NCBI GenBank assembly: GCA_021792135.1
Contig: JAJYVF010000020.1
Location: forward strand, 1 to 64,000
Origin: Acidobacteriota bacterium
Lineage (GTDB): Bacteria > Acidobacteriota > Terriglobia > Terriglobales > Acidobacteriaceae
DNA length: 64,000 bases
Reading direction: 5' to 3'
Part shown: piece by piece, positions 52,720 to 63,536 of the stretch
Numbering within the stretch: position 1 is the stretch's first letter
Layout of the letters: every line of letters starts with the position of its first letter
Notes under the pieces: model-generated
Databases searched by the model: none
The model's input: only the letters and a program-made list of their open reading frames with translations
What the model was told of the DNA's origin: nothing
Position numbers and translations under genes: made by a program

Positions 52720-53483
52720 TTACGACCTCCAGCGAAGGGATTCCATCGAGCGGGCGGTGAAGAAGAGTCCGAGGAAGATGACGCTGAGATAGTAGATCGC
52801 ATCCTTGGACACCAGCACGCCGCGGTCGAAGGCATCGAAATGAGTGATGACGGACATATAGGAAAGAACCTGCGCCCAGGTCGACGAGTCATAGCTGCTG
52901 ACCCACGAAAAGACCCACAGGAGCAGGCAGGCTCCGAAGGTCGAGGCAGCGGCGATGATCTGGTTCTTCGTCAGCGTCGAGATGAAGGTTCCGATCGCCA
53001 GCAGCGCGGCGCCCTGCAGCAGCAGGCCGAGATAGCCGACCATCATCGGCTTCCAGTCGGGATGCCCGTAGCGGAAGAGGAACGAGAAGTTGAGACCCGC
53101 GAAAACCAGCAGCCAGCAGTAAAGAATCGTCGCTGCCAGCCACTTGCCGACGATGATCTCGATATCGCGGACCGGCGAAGTCGCCAGCAGTTCGATCGTG
53201 CCCGACCGTTTCTCTTCGGCGAAGAGCCGCATGGTGATCATCGGGATGAAGAACAGCGACAGAAAGCTGGTATTCGCCAGCAGCGGCCGGATGATCTGCT
53301 CGTTGATGTTCATCGGCGTCATCTGGCCCATCATCTGCATCTCCATGCCCTGCACGATGAAGTTGGCCAGGTAGTTCCAGAAGAAGAAGCCGAAGATGAG
53401 GCTGTACATCGTAAGCAGCAGCCAGGCAATGGGTGATGAAAAATAGCTGTGGAGCTCGCGTCGGCAGATAATCCAGGAACTTC

Positions 53484-53487
<4 letters not shown>
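52720..53487 (-). CDS. ABC-2-type permease (GldF-like)
   Basis: 255 residues with six membrane helices, typical of ABC-2 exporters. SPIAWLLLTMYSLIFGFFFWNYL is helix 1; MRLFAEEKRSGTIELLATSPV is the conserved cytoplasmic coupling helix; IGTFISTLTKNQIIAAAST lies before the last helices. It overlaps the ATPase gene stop by four bases (ATGA), so subunit synthesis is coupled. Confidence 0.9.
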
Positions 53488-54479
<992 letters not shown>

Positions 54480-54710
54480 GTCTGACTAAACGTTTGGACT
54501 GCGACAGGGTAAAGTCGTTACCAACAGCACCTGAGGGAATCCGGCCCGACCACGAGCCCGGCCAATCTGCGTGCGAGTGCCGTTGCTATTGGGGAACCAA
54601 GCATCATGCTAGAACATCGGCGCCTCGTTGTGTCAACGTCGGGCGCGGTGGCAAAAAATGTTTTTCCCGCAGCACAGCAGATGCGGTGTTGCGGGGCAGC
54701 GTCTTATTCC

Positions 54711-56204
54711 CTATTCGCCTGTGTCGATCTGCGCGCGCTGTAACTTGTCGGAGAAATCGACATAGACGGATTTCCACGTTGTGTAGAAGTCGATCGCGCC
54801 GATTCCGCCTTCGCGATGTCCGTTACCGGTTTGCTTCACGCCGCCGAAGGGCAGATGGACCTCCGCTCCGATCGTGGGCGCGTTCACGTAGGTGATTCCG
54901 GCTTCCAGGTCGCGGATGGCGCGGAAGGCGCGGTTGACGTCGCGGGTGTAGATGGCGGTGGAGAGCCCATAGGGGATGTTGTTGGCGATCTCGATGGCTT
55001 CGTCGAAGTCAGCGCATTTGAGAACGCTGACGACGGGGCCGAAGACCTCTTCCTGGGCGATGCGCATTCCGGAGGTGACTCCGGCGACGACCGTGGGTGC
55101 GAAGAAGTGGCCGTTAGCCAAGGCGCCATGGCTGAGGGGATGGCCGCCGGTGAGGATCTGCGCACCCTCCTCGCGGGCAATTTTGCAGTAGTGGGTTGAG
55201 GTTTCGATTTGCTGGCGGTTGATCTGGGGACCCATCTGAACGGATTCATCGAGACCGTCGCCGATCTTCAGAGCTTCGGCGCGAGCGGCGAGCCTTGCGG
55301 TGAATTCCTGAGCGATGGAGCGGTGCACGATGATGCGGCTGGTCGCGGTGCAGCGCTGACCGGTGGTGCCGAAGGCTCCCCAGAGCGCGCCGTCGAGGGC
55401 GAGGTCGAGGTTGGCGTCTTCCAGAACGATCATGGCGTTCTTGCCGCCCATCTCCAGCGAACAGGGCTTGTAGTGCGCGGCGGCGGTCTGGCCGACCAGG
55501 CGGCCGACTTCAGAGGATCCGGTAAAGGAGATGGCGCGGACGAGGGGATGTTCGACGAGGGGCATGCCCACCTGGGAGCCCGATCCGGTGACAACGTTGA
55601 CGACGCCGGGAGGCAGGCCGGCGTCGACCAGAGCCTGAACCAGGTTGAGGGTGGACAAAGGTGTTTCGTGGGCGGGTTTGATCACGCAGGTGTTGCCGCA
55701 AACCAGCGCGGGAAGGAGCTTCCACGAGGGGATGGCCATGGGGAAGTTCCAGGGCGCGATCATGCCGCAGACACCCACGGGCATGCGGACCGACATGGCG
55801 AATTTGTTCTGCAACTCCGACGGGGTGGTCTGGCCGAAGAGGCGGCGGCCTTCGCCCGCCATATAAAAGGCGGTGTCAATGGCTTCCTGGACGTCGCCGC
55901 GGGTTTCGGCGAGTACCTTGCCCATCTCGCGGGTCATGTCGCGGGCGTACTGCTCCTTGCGTTCGGCCAGCAGGGCGCCGGCGCGGTAGAGGATTTCGGC
56001 GCGTTTGGGGGCAGGAACGAGGCGCCAGGTTTTCCAGGCTTCGGCGGCGGCGGAGACGGCAGCGTCGACATCCTCGGCATTGGAGGCCTGAAACTCGCCC
56101 ACAACGTCGTCGGTGCGGGCGGGATTGATGTTCGGGAAGGTCTTGCCGGTTTTCGAGGGAATCCAGCGGCCCCCGATCAGGTTGAACCAGGTCTTTGTCG
56201 CCAT
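54711..56204 (-). CDS. NAD(P)-dependent aldehyde dehydrogenase
   Basis: 497 residues from ATG 56204 (GAGGAGGG eight bases upstream). Cofactor motif APWNFP at about 150-155, general-base Glu251 in LEMGGKN, catalytic Cys285 in GQRCTATS, then [11 protein letters not shown] and [16 protein letters not shown] near the end. The C-terminal segment resembles the group of alpha-ketoglutaric/aminoadipic semialdehyde dehydrogenases, but substrate cannot be fixed. It is divergent from mreB and not visibly linked to a pathway here. Confidence 0.88.
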   Translation of the reverse strand: MATKTWFNLIGGRWIPSKTGKTFPNINPARTDDVVGEFQASNAEDVDAAVSAAAEAWKTWRLVPAPKRAEILYRAGALLAERKEQYARDMTREMGKVLAETRGDVQEAIDTAFYMAGEGRRLFGQTTPSELQNKFAMSVRMPVGVCGMIAPWNFPMAIPSWKLLPALVCGNTCVIKPAHETPLSTLNLVQALVDAGLPPGVVNVVTGSGSQVGMPLVEHPLVRAISFTGSSEVGRLVGQTAAAHYKPCSLEMGGKNAMIVLEDANLDLALDGALWGAFGTTGQRCTATSRIIVHRSIAQEFTARLAARAEALKIGDGLDESVQMGPQINRQQIETSTHYCKIAREEGAQILTGGHPLSHGALANGHFFAPTVVAGVTSGMRIAQEEVFGPVVSVLKCADFDEAIEIANNIPYGLSTAIYTRDVNRAFRAIRDLEAGITYVNAPTIGAEVHLPFGGVKQTGNGHREGGIGAIDFYTTWKSVYVDFSDKLQRAQIDTGE

Positions 56205-56537
56205 GCGTCGGGCCCTCCTCAACGGGAAGACTCAGCATAGCGGAAAGGACTGGCTGGATGTTTTGCCCTGGCAGTCTCGGATTTTGGGGAGGCGCCGTTT
56301 CCGGCTCCTGACGGTATTCGAAGGGAGTGAGGGCAGCAAGTGGTAAGAAATTGAGATACTTAAACAGGCCGGACCGCCCCGGCACAGGGGGGGGCCGACA
56401 ATGGCATTGTGGTCTGATGGAAACGGCGGTGGGCCGGTTGGGTTTCTTTCGAGGGAAATTACGGAAGTGACCCCCTGTTACAGTGGAGTGGCCTTACAAT
56501 AGAGGTCGAGTTCCTCTCGGAAATATCAAATTCCTTC
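56205..56537. other. Divergent regulatory interval (ALDH / mreB)
   Basis: 333 bases without a gene. A TACAAT -10 box stands at 56495-56500, 38 bases before mreB, without a good -35. A run of G (about 56387-56393) and a short GAGTTCC/TCTCGGA-rich stretch precede the start. Nothing else is seen. Confidence 0.45.
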
Positions 56538-57602
56538 ATGTCTTCGAATGGTTTTCAGCCGCGTTCGTCGCGGTCGCATAGCCTGCGGTCGCTGTTCAGT
56601 GTCTTTTCCAACGATCTGGCGATTGACCTGGGCACCGCCAACACGCTCGTCTTCGCGGCCAATAAAGGCATTGTTGTCAACGAGCCGTCCATCGTAGCGA
56701 TCAACAAGAACACCGGCGAAGTGGAGGCGGTGGGCAAGGAGGCCAAAGAGATGCTGGGCCGCACGCCCGGCAATATCGTGGCCATCAAGCCGATGAAGGA
56801 CGGGGTGATCGCCGACTTCAAGGTCACCGAAAAGATGCTCAACTACTTCATCCAGAAGGCGCACAACCGCAAGATGCTGGTGCATCCGCGGATCGTGATC
56901 GGGGTGCCTTCGGAGATTACCCAGGTCGAGAAGCGGGCGGTCGAGGATTCGGCGTACCGGGCCAAGGCCAGCGAAGTTTTCCTGGTGGAGCAGGCCATGG
57001 TGGCGGCCATCGGCGCGGGCCTGCCCATCACCGAGCCCAGCGGCAACATGGTGGTGGATATCGGCGGCGGCACCACGGATATCGCGGTGATTTCGCTTTC
57101 AGGCATCGTCTATTCGCGGTCGGTTCGGATGGCCGGCAACCAGATGGACGAAGCCATCATGAATTACCTGAAGCGCAAATATAACCTGCTGATCGGCGAG
57201 CGCACGGCGGAGCAGATCAAGATCGAGCTGGGATCGGCCTATCCGCTGGACAAACCGCTGACGATGGAGATCAAGGGGCGCAACCTGATCGAGGGCGTGC
57301 CGAAGACCATTACCATCGACGACACCGAGATTCGCGAGGCCCTGGGCGAGTGCATCGCGACCATTGTGAATGCCATCCGCGTGGCGCTCGAGCGCACGCC
57401 GCCGGAGCTGAGCGCGGATATCAGCGACCGCGGTATTGTGCTGACCGGGGGCGGTGCGCTGATCAAGAACCTGGACAAGCGGATTCGCGAGGAAACGGGA
57501 CTGCCGGTTTCCATCGCCGACGATCCGCTGGCCAGCGTGGTGCTGGGCACGGGCAAGATGCTGAGCGATTTTCGTCTGCTGCGGAAGATCAAAATCGACT
57601 GA
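56538..57602 (+). CDS. mreB: Rod shape-determining protein MreB
   Basis: 354 residues; bacterial actin that forms filaments under the membrane and guides elongasome wall synthesis. Phosphate-1 motif [14 protein letters not shown], phosphate-2 [15 protein letters not shown], connect and adenosine segments [13 protein letters not shown]. The N-terminus is about 25 residues longer than in E. coli MreB and Ser/Arg-rich ([19 protein letters not shown]). It heads the mreBCD operon. Confidence 0.97.
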   Translation: MSSNGFQPRSSRSHSLRSLFSVFSNDLAIDLGTANTLVFAANKGIVVNEPSIVAINKNTGEVEAVGKEAKEMLGRTPGNIVAIKPMKDGVIADFKVTEKMLNYFIQKAHNRKMLVHPRIVIGVPSEITQVEKRAVEDSAYRAKASEVFLVEQAMVAAIGAGLPITEPSGNMVVDIGGGTTDIAVISLSGIVYSRSVRMAGNQMDEAIMNYLKRKYNLLIGERTAEQIKIELGSAYPLDKPLTMEIKGRNLIEGVPKTITIDDTEIREALGECIATIVNAIRVALERTPPELSADISDRGIVLTGGGALIKNLDKRIREETGLPVSIADDPLASVVLGTGKMLSDFRLLRKIKID

Positions 57603-57647
57603 TGCAGCGTTGTTCACCCGCCCGCCGGCAGGGTCAGGCTTAGTCCC

Positions 57648-59114
57648 ATGGAATCTTTCTTCAGCCGCTACCGCAACGCCCTGGTGCTCATTGGGGTGCT
57701 CCTGGCGCAGGTGATCGGCCTGGCGGTACAGGTGCGCCGTCCGGGGCAGAGCCCCGAGGACAAGGGCGGAGTGCTGCTGATCCGGGCGTGGGTCACCGGG
57801 CTGGTGGCGCCGCCGGAGCGCGTGCTGCGCGCAACCGGAAGCGGCCTGCACAACCTGTGGATGAATTACGTCGACCTGATCCATGTGCGCAGCGAGGACA
57901 AGGACCTGCACCAGCAACTGGACCGCCTGAAGCTGGAAGAAGCGAGCCTCGCCGAGGATGCCCGGCAGGGAGAGCGCCTGCAGGCGCTGCTCGGGTTCCA
58001 GGAGAAGTACGTCTACAAGACTGTCGCGGCGCAGGTAATCGGCAATTCGGGAACCGAGCAGTCGCGGGTGCTGCTCATCGACAAGGGTTCGAGCAGTGGA
58101 ATTCACCCGGATATGCCGGTCATCACGCCGGACGGCATCGTGGGCAAGACACGGGACGTTTTCGCGCACAGCAGCCAGGTGCTGGAGATCTCCGATCCCA
58201 CCAGCGGCGCCGGGGTGATCCTCCAGAACACGCGCATCCGCGGTGTGCTGCGGGGCAACAGCTGGGGACAGCCGGAGATCGTGAATGTTTCGCCGGATGA
58301 CCGCATCAAGGCGGGCGAGCCGGTGCTGACCAGCGGCGGGGACGCGATCTTCCCGCGGGGCCTGGCCGCAGGCGTGGTGGATCGGGTGGTGCCCGATCCG
58401 GACGGAACCCTGGTCAACGTGCTGATCAGGCCGGCGGCGAACCTGTCCAGGCTGGACGAGGTTCTGGTGATTACCAGCACCGGCAGCCGGATACCGTCGT
58501 CCATGCAGGAGGACCTGAACGAGGCGCAGCAGAAGGCCTCGGAGATACTGGCGGAACGGCTGCCTTCGCGGATGGATCCGGATGCAATCCCGTCGGACCA
58601 GGACAATGCGGATTCGACGGTGGGGCCGGACGGCGATGTGGCGTTGCCCATGCGGCCGCCGCAGGCTCTGCATCCGGACCGCTATACACCTTCCGATACG
58701 CCCCCCGCCGCAGATCTGAAGCCGGGGCAGCCGATCGAGCAGATCGAACCTCCGGCAGCCACTGCGGATAGCGGCGCCCCGGCCGCTGTCCATTCACCTG
58801 CGGACGCGGCAGGGTTGCCCTCGGGGCATCGGAAGCCTGAGGGCGGGAGCGCTCAGGGAGAGCCGACCGGGCACACAGCCACGCAGACTGGTGGCGTTTC
58901 GGCTGCCCCGGATCAGGGGACCCAAAAGGCGGCTGGGAATTCCGGCAACCTGGAGGGCCAGCAGCGGAGAGCCCGGCCCGCGGGCGAATCCGGCGCGACC
59001 GGCAACCCCACGATTCCGCAGAAGCCCGCGGCTGGCGCTGTCGGCCCGGAAAGGCCGGCTCCCGCACAGCCGTCTGCGCCCGCGCAGAGCACTCCACCTC
59101 AGGGAGCCGCCTGA
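57648..59114 (+). CDS. mreC: Cell shape protein MreC with long Pro/Ala-rich tail
   Basis: 488 residues. Membrane anchor (NALVLIGVLLAQVIGLAV), coiled coil (about 85-120, DKDLHQQLDRLKLEEASLAE), then the double beta-barrel core (about 125-280; VLLIDKGSSSGIHPDMPVI, DGIVGKTRDVF, GLAAGVVDRVV). Up to here it is standard. Residues about 290-488 are low-complexity Pro/Ala/Gly/Gln, absent from well-known MreC proteins. MreC links MreB to the periplasmic synthases. It starts 45 bases after mreB. Confidence 0.92.
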   Translation: MESFFSRYRNALVLIGVLLAQVIGLAVQVRRPGQSPEDKGGVLLIRAWVTGLVAPPERVLRATGSGLHNLWMNYVDLIHVRSEDKDLHQQLDRLKLEEASLAEDARQGERLQALLGFQEKYVYKTVAAQVIGNSGTEQSRVLLIDKGSSSGIHPDMPVITPDGIVGKTRDVFAHSSQVLEISDPTSGAGVILQNTRIRGVLRGNSWGQPEIVNVSPDDRIKAGEPVLTSGGDAIFPRGLAAGVVDRVVPDPDGTLVNVLIRPAANLSRLDEVLVITSTGSRIPSSMQEDLNEAQQKASEILAERLPSRMDPDAIPSDQDNADSTVGPDGDVALPMRPPQALHPDRYTPSDTPPAADLKPGQPIEQIEPPAATADSGAPAAVHSPADAAGLPSGHRKPEGGSAQGEPTGHTATQTGGVSAAPDQGTQKAAGNSGNLEGQQRRARPAGESGATGNPTIPQKPAAGAVGPERPAPAQPSAPAQSTPPQGAA

Positions 59115-59115
59115 C

Positions 59116-59637
59116 GTGGTGCTGATGGCCTCGTCCCGCCATGAGGTGGGAACGCGTTCTTACCCGCCGGCAATCTATGTGATCGTGCCGCTGCTGGCGC
59201 TGGGGCTGCAGTCGCTGCTCTCGCTGTATGTGCCGCGCTTCGACATGATCGATCTGCCGCTGCTGGTCACCATCTACTACGCGATGTACCGGCAGGAGCC
59301 GATCAGCGCGACGCTGGTGGGATCGGTGATCGGGATCGCGCAGGACGCCCTGACGCACCATCCGCTGGGCGTTTTCGGGATTGCCAAAGGCGTGGTCGGC
59401 TACATGACGGCATCCCTGGGCGTTCGGGTGGATACCGAGAACCATGGCACGCGCCTGCTGGTAATCTTCACGTTCAGCCTTGTGCAGACGGCGATCCTGT
59501 TTCTGCTGCAGCGGACTATGCTGGGCCAGCCGTTTGCGTGGCACTGGGTTCACGAGCTGATTCGGGCGGCGGCCAACGCGCTGCTGGGCGTGATCCTGTT
59601 TGCCCTGCTGGATCACACAGCACGGAGCGACTATTGA
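59116..59637 (+). CDS. mreD: Rod shape-determining protein MreD
   Basis: 173 residues with five or six helices; pattern LLVTIYYAMYRQEPISATLVGSVIGIAQDAL is typical of MreD. AGGGAG at 59101-59106 suits GTG 59116; an ATG at 59125 is possible. It overlaps almost directly with the mreC end. Part of the elongasome membrane complex. Confidence 0.85.
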   Translation: MVLMASSRHEVGTRSYPPAIYVIVPLLALGLQSLLSLYVPRFDMIDLPLLVTIYYAMYRQEPISATLVGSVIGIAQDALTHHPLGVFGIAKGVVGYMTASLGVRVDTENHGTRLLVIFTFSLVQTAILFLLQRTMLGQPFAWHWVHELIRAAANALLGVILFALLDHTARSDY

Positions 59638-59846
59638 GGGACAGGCGGGCCGGAAGGTTGCGACCGGGCGCCGGGATGCCGCAATTTGCTGCGGTTGAAC
59701 CAGAACTGTGCACCCTACCCCGGTTTACAATCGTCATAATGAGTGCGGCAGCCTCGTCCGACGGACGGGGGTGCGGTATTTCAGCTTCATCCGGATGGGG
59801 CCGTTCTGCCCCGGCAGAATGGTTCGGAACAGGAATCTCCTACTGC

Positions 59847-61955
59847 ATGAACAGCCCTTCGTCTCGCCTCTTGCCGCTTTGTCTTCTGGCCACCTTCGCG
59901 CTGGCTTCGGGGCTTTCCGCACAGACCGGAAAAACGGCGGCGCCGTCGGCTCCTGTGGCGGCTCCCGGGACGGACGACGCGGCGATGAGCAGCCAGGCCA
60001 ACGCCTACTACCACTACATGCTGGCGCATGAGTACGAGGAGATGGCGACTACTTTCGGCCGCAGCGAGTACGCAACGCGCGCGATCGAAGAGTACAAGAT
60101 GGCGCTGAACGATGATCCCAACTCCAGGTTTCTGAACAGCCATCTGGCGGAGCTGTATTTCATGACGGGGCGGATCCGCGAGGCGGTGCTGGCGGCCCAG
60201 GAGCGGATCAGGCAGGATCCCAATGACCTGGACGCGCATAAGCTGCTGGCGCGGGTTTATCTGCGCTCCCTCGGCGGTCAGGGGCAGGAAGGCTCCGGGC
60301 AGATGCTGAAGCTGGCGATCGGCGAGTACCAGAAGATCGTGCAGCTGGAGCCGAACAGCGTGGACGACCACCTGATGCTGGCGCGGCTGTATGCGGCGGA
60401 TCACGAGTCTCCTCAGGCCGAGGAGCAGCTGGACGCGGCGCGCAGAATCGACCCGGGCTCGGAAGATACGGCGCTGATCGCGAACCGCTTCTATATGGAT
60501 ACGGGCGACACACAGCGTGCCATTGACGTGTTGAAGTCGCTGCCCGACGACGACCAGACTTCGCGCACCGAATTCCAGCTGGGCGCGACCTACGACCAGC
60601 AGAAGGATACGAAGAACGCGGTTGCGGCCTACCGGAAGGCTCTGGATCTGGAGCCGGACAACCTGGATGTGGAGCGGGCGCTCGCCAAGGATCTGATGGC
60701 CGACAACCAGTGGGACCTGGCTCTGAAGGCGTGGAAGGATATCGCGGCCGGAGATCCGACGGATCCGGAAGCCTGGGTGCAGATTGCCCAGATCGATCAG
60801 CGGAATGGCAAATTCGAGGACGCCCTGTCGGCGGTGAAAAAGGCCCGGGATCTGGCGGCCGACCCGAATTCGCTCGAGATCCAGTTTGAGGAAGCGGTGC
60901 TGGACGATGCGATCGGCCATCTGGACGACGCGGCGAAGCTTTTCGGCCAGATGGCGGCGGCGATGGAGCACCCCAGCGGCCAGTACTCCGAGGAAGAGAA
61001 GGGCAATTACGCGCTGGTCCTCGATCGCCTGGCGGAGGTCTACCGGGAGCAGAGCCGGCCCGATCTGGCGATTGCCACATACCAGAGGAAGGCCTCGCTG
61101 GGCGGCGACTTCGAAGCCCAGGCGTACGACGAGGAAGTGGAGACCTACCGGGAGGCGCACCAGTATGACAAGGCCGTAGCGACGGCGCGCGAGGCGGTGG
61201 AGAAGCAGCCGAAGAGCATCGACGCGAAGCTGACGCTGGCGCGGCAACTGGCCGATACGGGGCATCCGGAGGAGGGCATCAACATGGCGAAGAGTCTGCT
61301 CTCCGCCAACCCGAAGAATCTGGATGTCTACTACCAGCTGTCACAGATCTATACCGATCTGCGGCGGTGGAAGGACGCCGGCGAGGTGCTGGATGCGGCC
61401 CGGAAGCAGGCGACGAAGAAGGAAGACCAGATGATGGTGATCTTCGATCGCGCTATGATGGAGGACCGCGCGCGCCACTATGACGAGGCGGAGGCGGACT
61501 TCCGCAAGGTGCTGGCGATGGATCCCAACAACGCGCTGACGCTGAACAACTTCGGTTTCATGTTGGCTGACCGCGGTGTGAAGCTGGATGAGGCGCTGGC
61601 GATGATCCGCAAGGCCGTGCAGCTGGAGCCGACCAACTACGCCTATCTGGACTCGCTGGGCTGGGCATATTTCCGTCTGGGCGATTATGCGCAGGCGGAG
61701 AACAACCTGGAGGCAGCCATCGCGCGCGGCGCGACCGATCCCACGGTCCACGATCACCTCGGGGATCTGTACGAGAAGACGGGGCGTCTGAAGCAGGCTG
61801 CGGCGCAGTGGGAGCTCTCGCTGAACGAGTACGCCCGGACCGTGCAGGCGGATATGGATGCCGGCGAAGTGTCGAAGGTGCAGAAGAAGCTCGACAGCGC
61901 GCGAGTGCGGCTGGCGAAGGAGTCGGGCAATCCCCAGGCGGGAAAGCCGGAGTAG
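59847..61955 (+). CDS. Large exported TPR-repeat protein
   Basis: 702 residues. Signal peptide (RLLPLCLLATFALASGLSAQ) and a short Pro/Ala linker, then about 14 TPR units from residue 50 to 670, for example YATRAIEEYKMALNDDPNSR, SHLAELYFMTGRIREAV, EYQKIVQLEPNSVDDHLMLA and LNNFGFMLADRGVKLDEALA. No enzyme motif. It could be a periplasmic or outer-membrane-associated assembly scaffold. It lies 209 bases after mreD, in the place where other bacteria have pbp2/rodA. The start was set at ATG 59847, where the signal peptide begins. Confidence 0.8.
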   Translation: MNSPSSRLLPLCLLATFALASGLSAQTGKTAAPSAPVAAPGTDDAAMSSQANAYYHYMLAHEYEEMATTFGRSEYATRAIEEYKMALNDDPNSRFLNSHLAELYFMTGRIREAVLAAQERIRQDPNDLDAHKLLARVYLRSLGGQGQEGSGQMLKLAIGEYQKIVQLEPNSVDDHLMLARLYAADHESPQAEEQLDAARRIDPGSEDTALIANRFYMDTGDTQRAIDVLKSLPDDDQTSRTEFQLGATYDQQKDTKNAVAAYRKALDLEPDNLDVERALAKDLMADNQWDLALKAWKDIAAGDPTDPEAWVQIAQIDQRNGKFEDALSAVKKARDLAADPNSLEIQFEEAVLDDAIGHLDDAAKLFGQMAAAMEHPSGQYSEEEKGNYALVLDRLAEVYREQSRPDLAIATYQRKASLGGDFEAQAYDEEVETYREAHQYDKAVATAREAVEKQPKSIDAKLTLARQLADTGHPEEGINMAKSLLSANPKNLDVYYQLSQIYTDLRRWKDAGEVLDAARKQATKKEDQMMVIFDRAMMEDRARHYDEAEADFRKVLAMDPNNALTLNNFGFMLADRGVKLDEALAMIRKAVQLEPTNYAYLDSLGWAYFRLGDYAQAENNLEAAIARGATDPTVHDHLGDLYEKTGRLKQAAAQWELSLNEYARTVQADMDAGEVSKVQKKLDSARVRLAKESGNPQAGKPE

Positions 61956-61982
61956 GCTTGCACCCGGGCATAGACTGGTTTC

Positions 61983-63140
61983 ATGCCCGCCCAGTACTCG
62001 GCTCTGTGCGCCGCGTGCGCGGTTCCTCAGCAGGGACCGCTGACCCGGCGCGAGTTCCCGGAGGCCGAGCATCCGTACCGGTTGCCGTTTCAGCGGGATT
62101 GTGGGCGGATCATTCATTCGCGGGCATTTCGCAGGCTGGCCGGCAAGACGCAGGTCTTCACGTACCGTAATTCCGATCATTTCCGCAGCCGGCTGACCCA
62201 CACGATGGAAGTGGCGCAGATCGCGCGCACGGTGGCTCGGGCCCTGGGGCTCAATGACGACCTGACGGAAGCGCTGGCGCTGTCGCACGATATCGGACAT
62301 CCGCCCTTCGGCCATGCCGGCGAACGCGCCCTGGACGATGCTCTGCGGCAGTATGGGCTGCGCTTCGATCACAATCTGCATGCGCTGCGGATTGTGGAGC
62401 ACTTCGAAAACCGGTATCTGGGGTTTCGCGGGCTGAATCTGACGCTCGCTGTACGAGAAGGGATCGTCAAGCATTCGCGGGACTACACAGCCGAAGAGCA
62501 CCCTGAGCTGCGAGAGCTCTTCCTCGACCAGAAGCCTCCGCTGGAAGCGCAGCTGATCGATCTGGCGGACGAGATCGCCTACCTGACCGCCGATCTGGAC
62601 GATGGAGTTGAGGCTGAGATCCTCTCCGTGGAGCAGATCCGGCGGGGTGTACACCTCTTCGAGCGCTTTTTTGCTCCCATTGCAGCGGAGCGCGCCGCCG
62701 CTCCGGAGAAGCTGGTTTTCCAGGAGGCGCTGAAGCTGATGCTCAATGCCCTGGCGGATGACTTGATCGGGGAGATCGGGCGCTGCGTTGAGGAGCAGGG
62801 CATTGAGAGCCTCGAGGGTGTGCGCCGGGCCCCCGCGCGGCTGGCCCGGTTTTCTCCGGAAACGGAGGCTCTGCGCCGCGAGGCCCGGGAGTTCCTGTAT
62901 CAGAACCTCTATCTCTGCGAGGACCTGCGCCAGGCCCATGAACAGGCTGCCGAAGTGATCGCAGACCTGTTTGCCGCGTGGATGACGGACCCTTCGCTGT
63001 TGCCACCGGCCTATTTCAGCCAGGTAGCGACCGAGGGCTCGGCACGGGTGATTGCCGATTATATTGCCGGGATGACGGACCACTTCATTCTCGAACTGCA
63101 TCGAAACCTTGCGAAGACAGCATCTGCCGGGGGCGGCTGA
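61983..63140 (+). CDS. dGTPase-like HD-domain triphosphohydrolase
   Basis: 385 residues. Deoxyguanosinetriphosphate triphosphohydrolase-like family: RDCGRIIHSRAFRRLAGKTQVF, metal ligands H73, H102 and D103 (LSHDIGHPPFGHAGE), then ADEIAYLTADLDDG supplying the fourth ligand. It removes triphosphate from dNTPs and keeps pools balanced. The C-terminal region (about 240-385) is helical as in the family. It follows the TPR gene by 27 bases. Confidence 0.9.
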   Translation: MPAQYSALCAACAVPQQGPLTRREFPEAEHPYRLPFQRDCGRIIHSRAFRRLAGKTQVFTYRNSDHFRSRLTHTMEVAQIARTVARALGLNDDLTEALALSHDIGHPPFGHAGERALDDALRQYGLRFDHNLHALRIVEHFENRYLGFRGLNLTLAVREGIVKHSRDYTAEEHPELRELFLDQKPPLEAQLIDLADEIAYLTADLDDGVEAEILSVEQIRRGVHLFERFFAPIAAERAAAPEKLVFQEALKLMLNALADDLIGEIGRCVEEQGIESLEGVRRAPARLARFSPETEALRREAREFLYQNLYLCEDLRQAHEQAAEVIADLFAAWMTDPSLLPPAYFSQVATEGSARVIADYIAGMTDHFILELHRNLAKTASAGGG

Positions 63141-63225
63141 TCCTGGAGCGCCGGGAGTTCCAGGCGGCCTGCAAGGCTACCCTCCAGGCACTTCCGTTCT
63201 CCAACAGAATGAAGGGAGAACGACG

Positions 63226-63507
63226 ATGATCGTGGATGCGCATCCCTGGCTTCGGTTTACCACGGGAGTGATCGTGGGTTGCTGGATCGGGTGGCTGGCT
63301 GGCTGCGGGGTTGCGCTCCTGTTTGCCAGCCGGCGGCTGCGCCAGGCGGAGCAGGTGAATCGGGCGCTGAGGGTGAAGCTCAGGTCGCGATCGAAACCCA
63401 GGGGGCAGGAAATCAACGGCGGCAGGTTGCGGCTGGTGACGCCTGCGGCCAAAACCAATCGGCCGGCAGGCGTACCTCCGGGGCGCGTGGCCAGCTCCGG
63501 TCGCTGA
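63226..63507 (+). CDS. Small one-helix membrane protein, unknown
   Basis: 93 residues. GAAGGGAGA gives a good ribosome-binding site. One helix (TTGVIVGCWIGWLAGCGVALLF) is followed by a basic cytoplasmic tail with RRLRQAEQVNRALRVKLRSRS. No family recognised. Confidence 0.6.
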   Translation: MIVDAHPWLRFTTGVIVGCWIGWLAGCGVALLFASRRLRQAEQVNRALRVKLRSRSKPRGQEINGGRLRLVTPAAKTNRPAGVPPGRVASSGR

Positions 63508-63536
63508 GCGACAACGCAATGCGATAGCCTGAAGAG

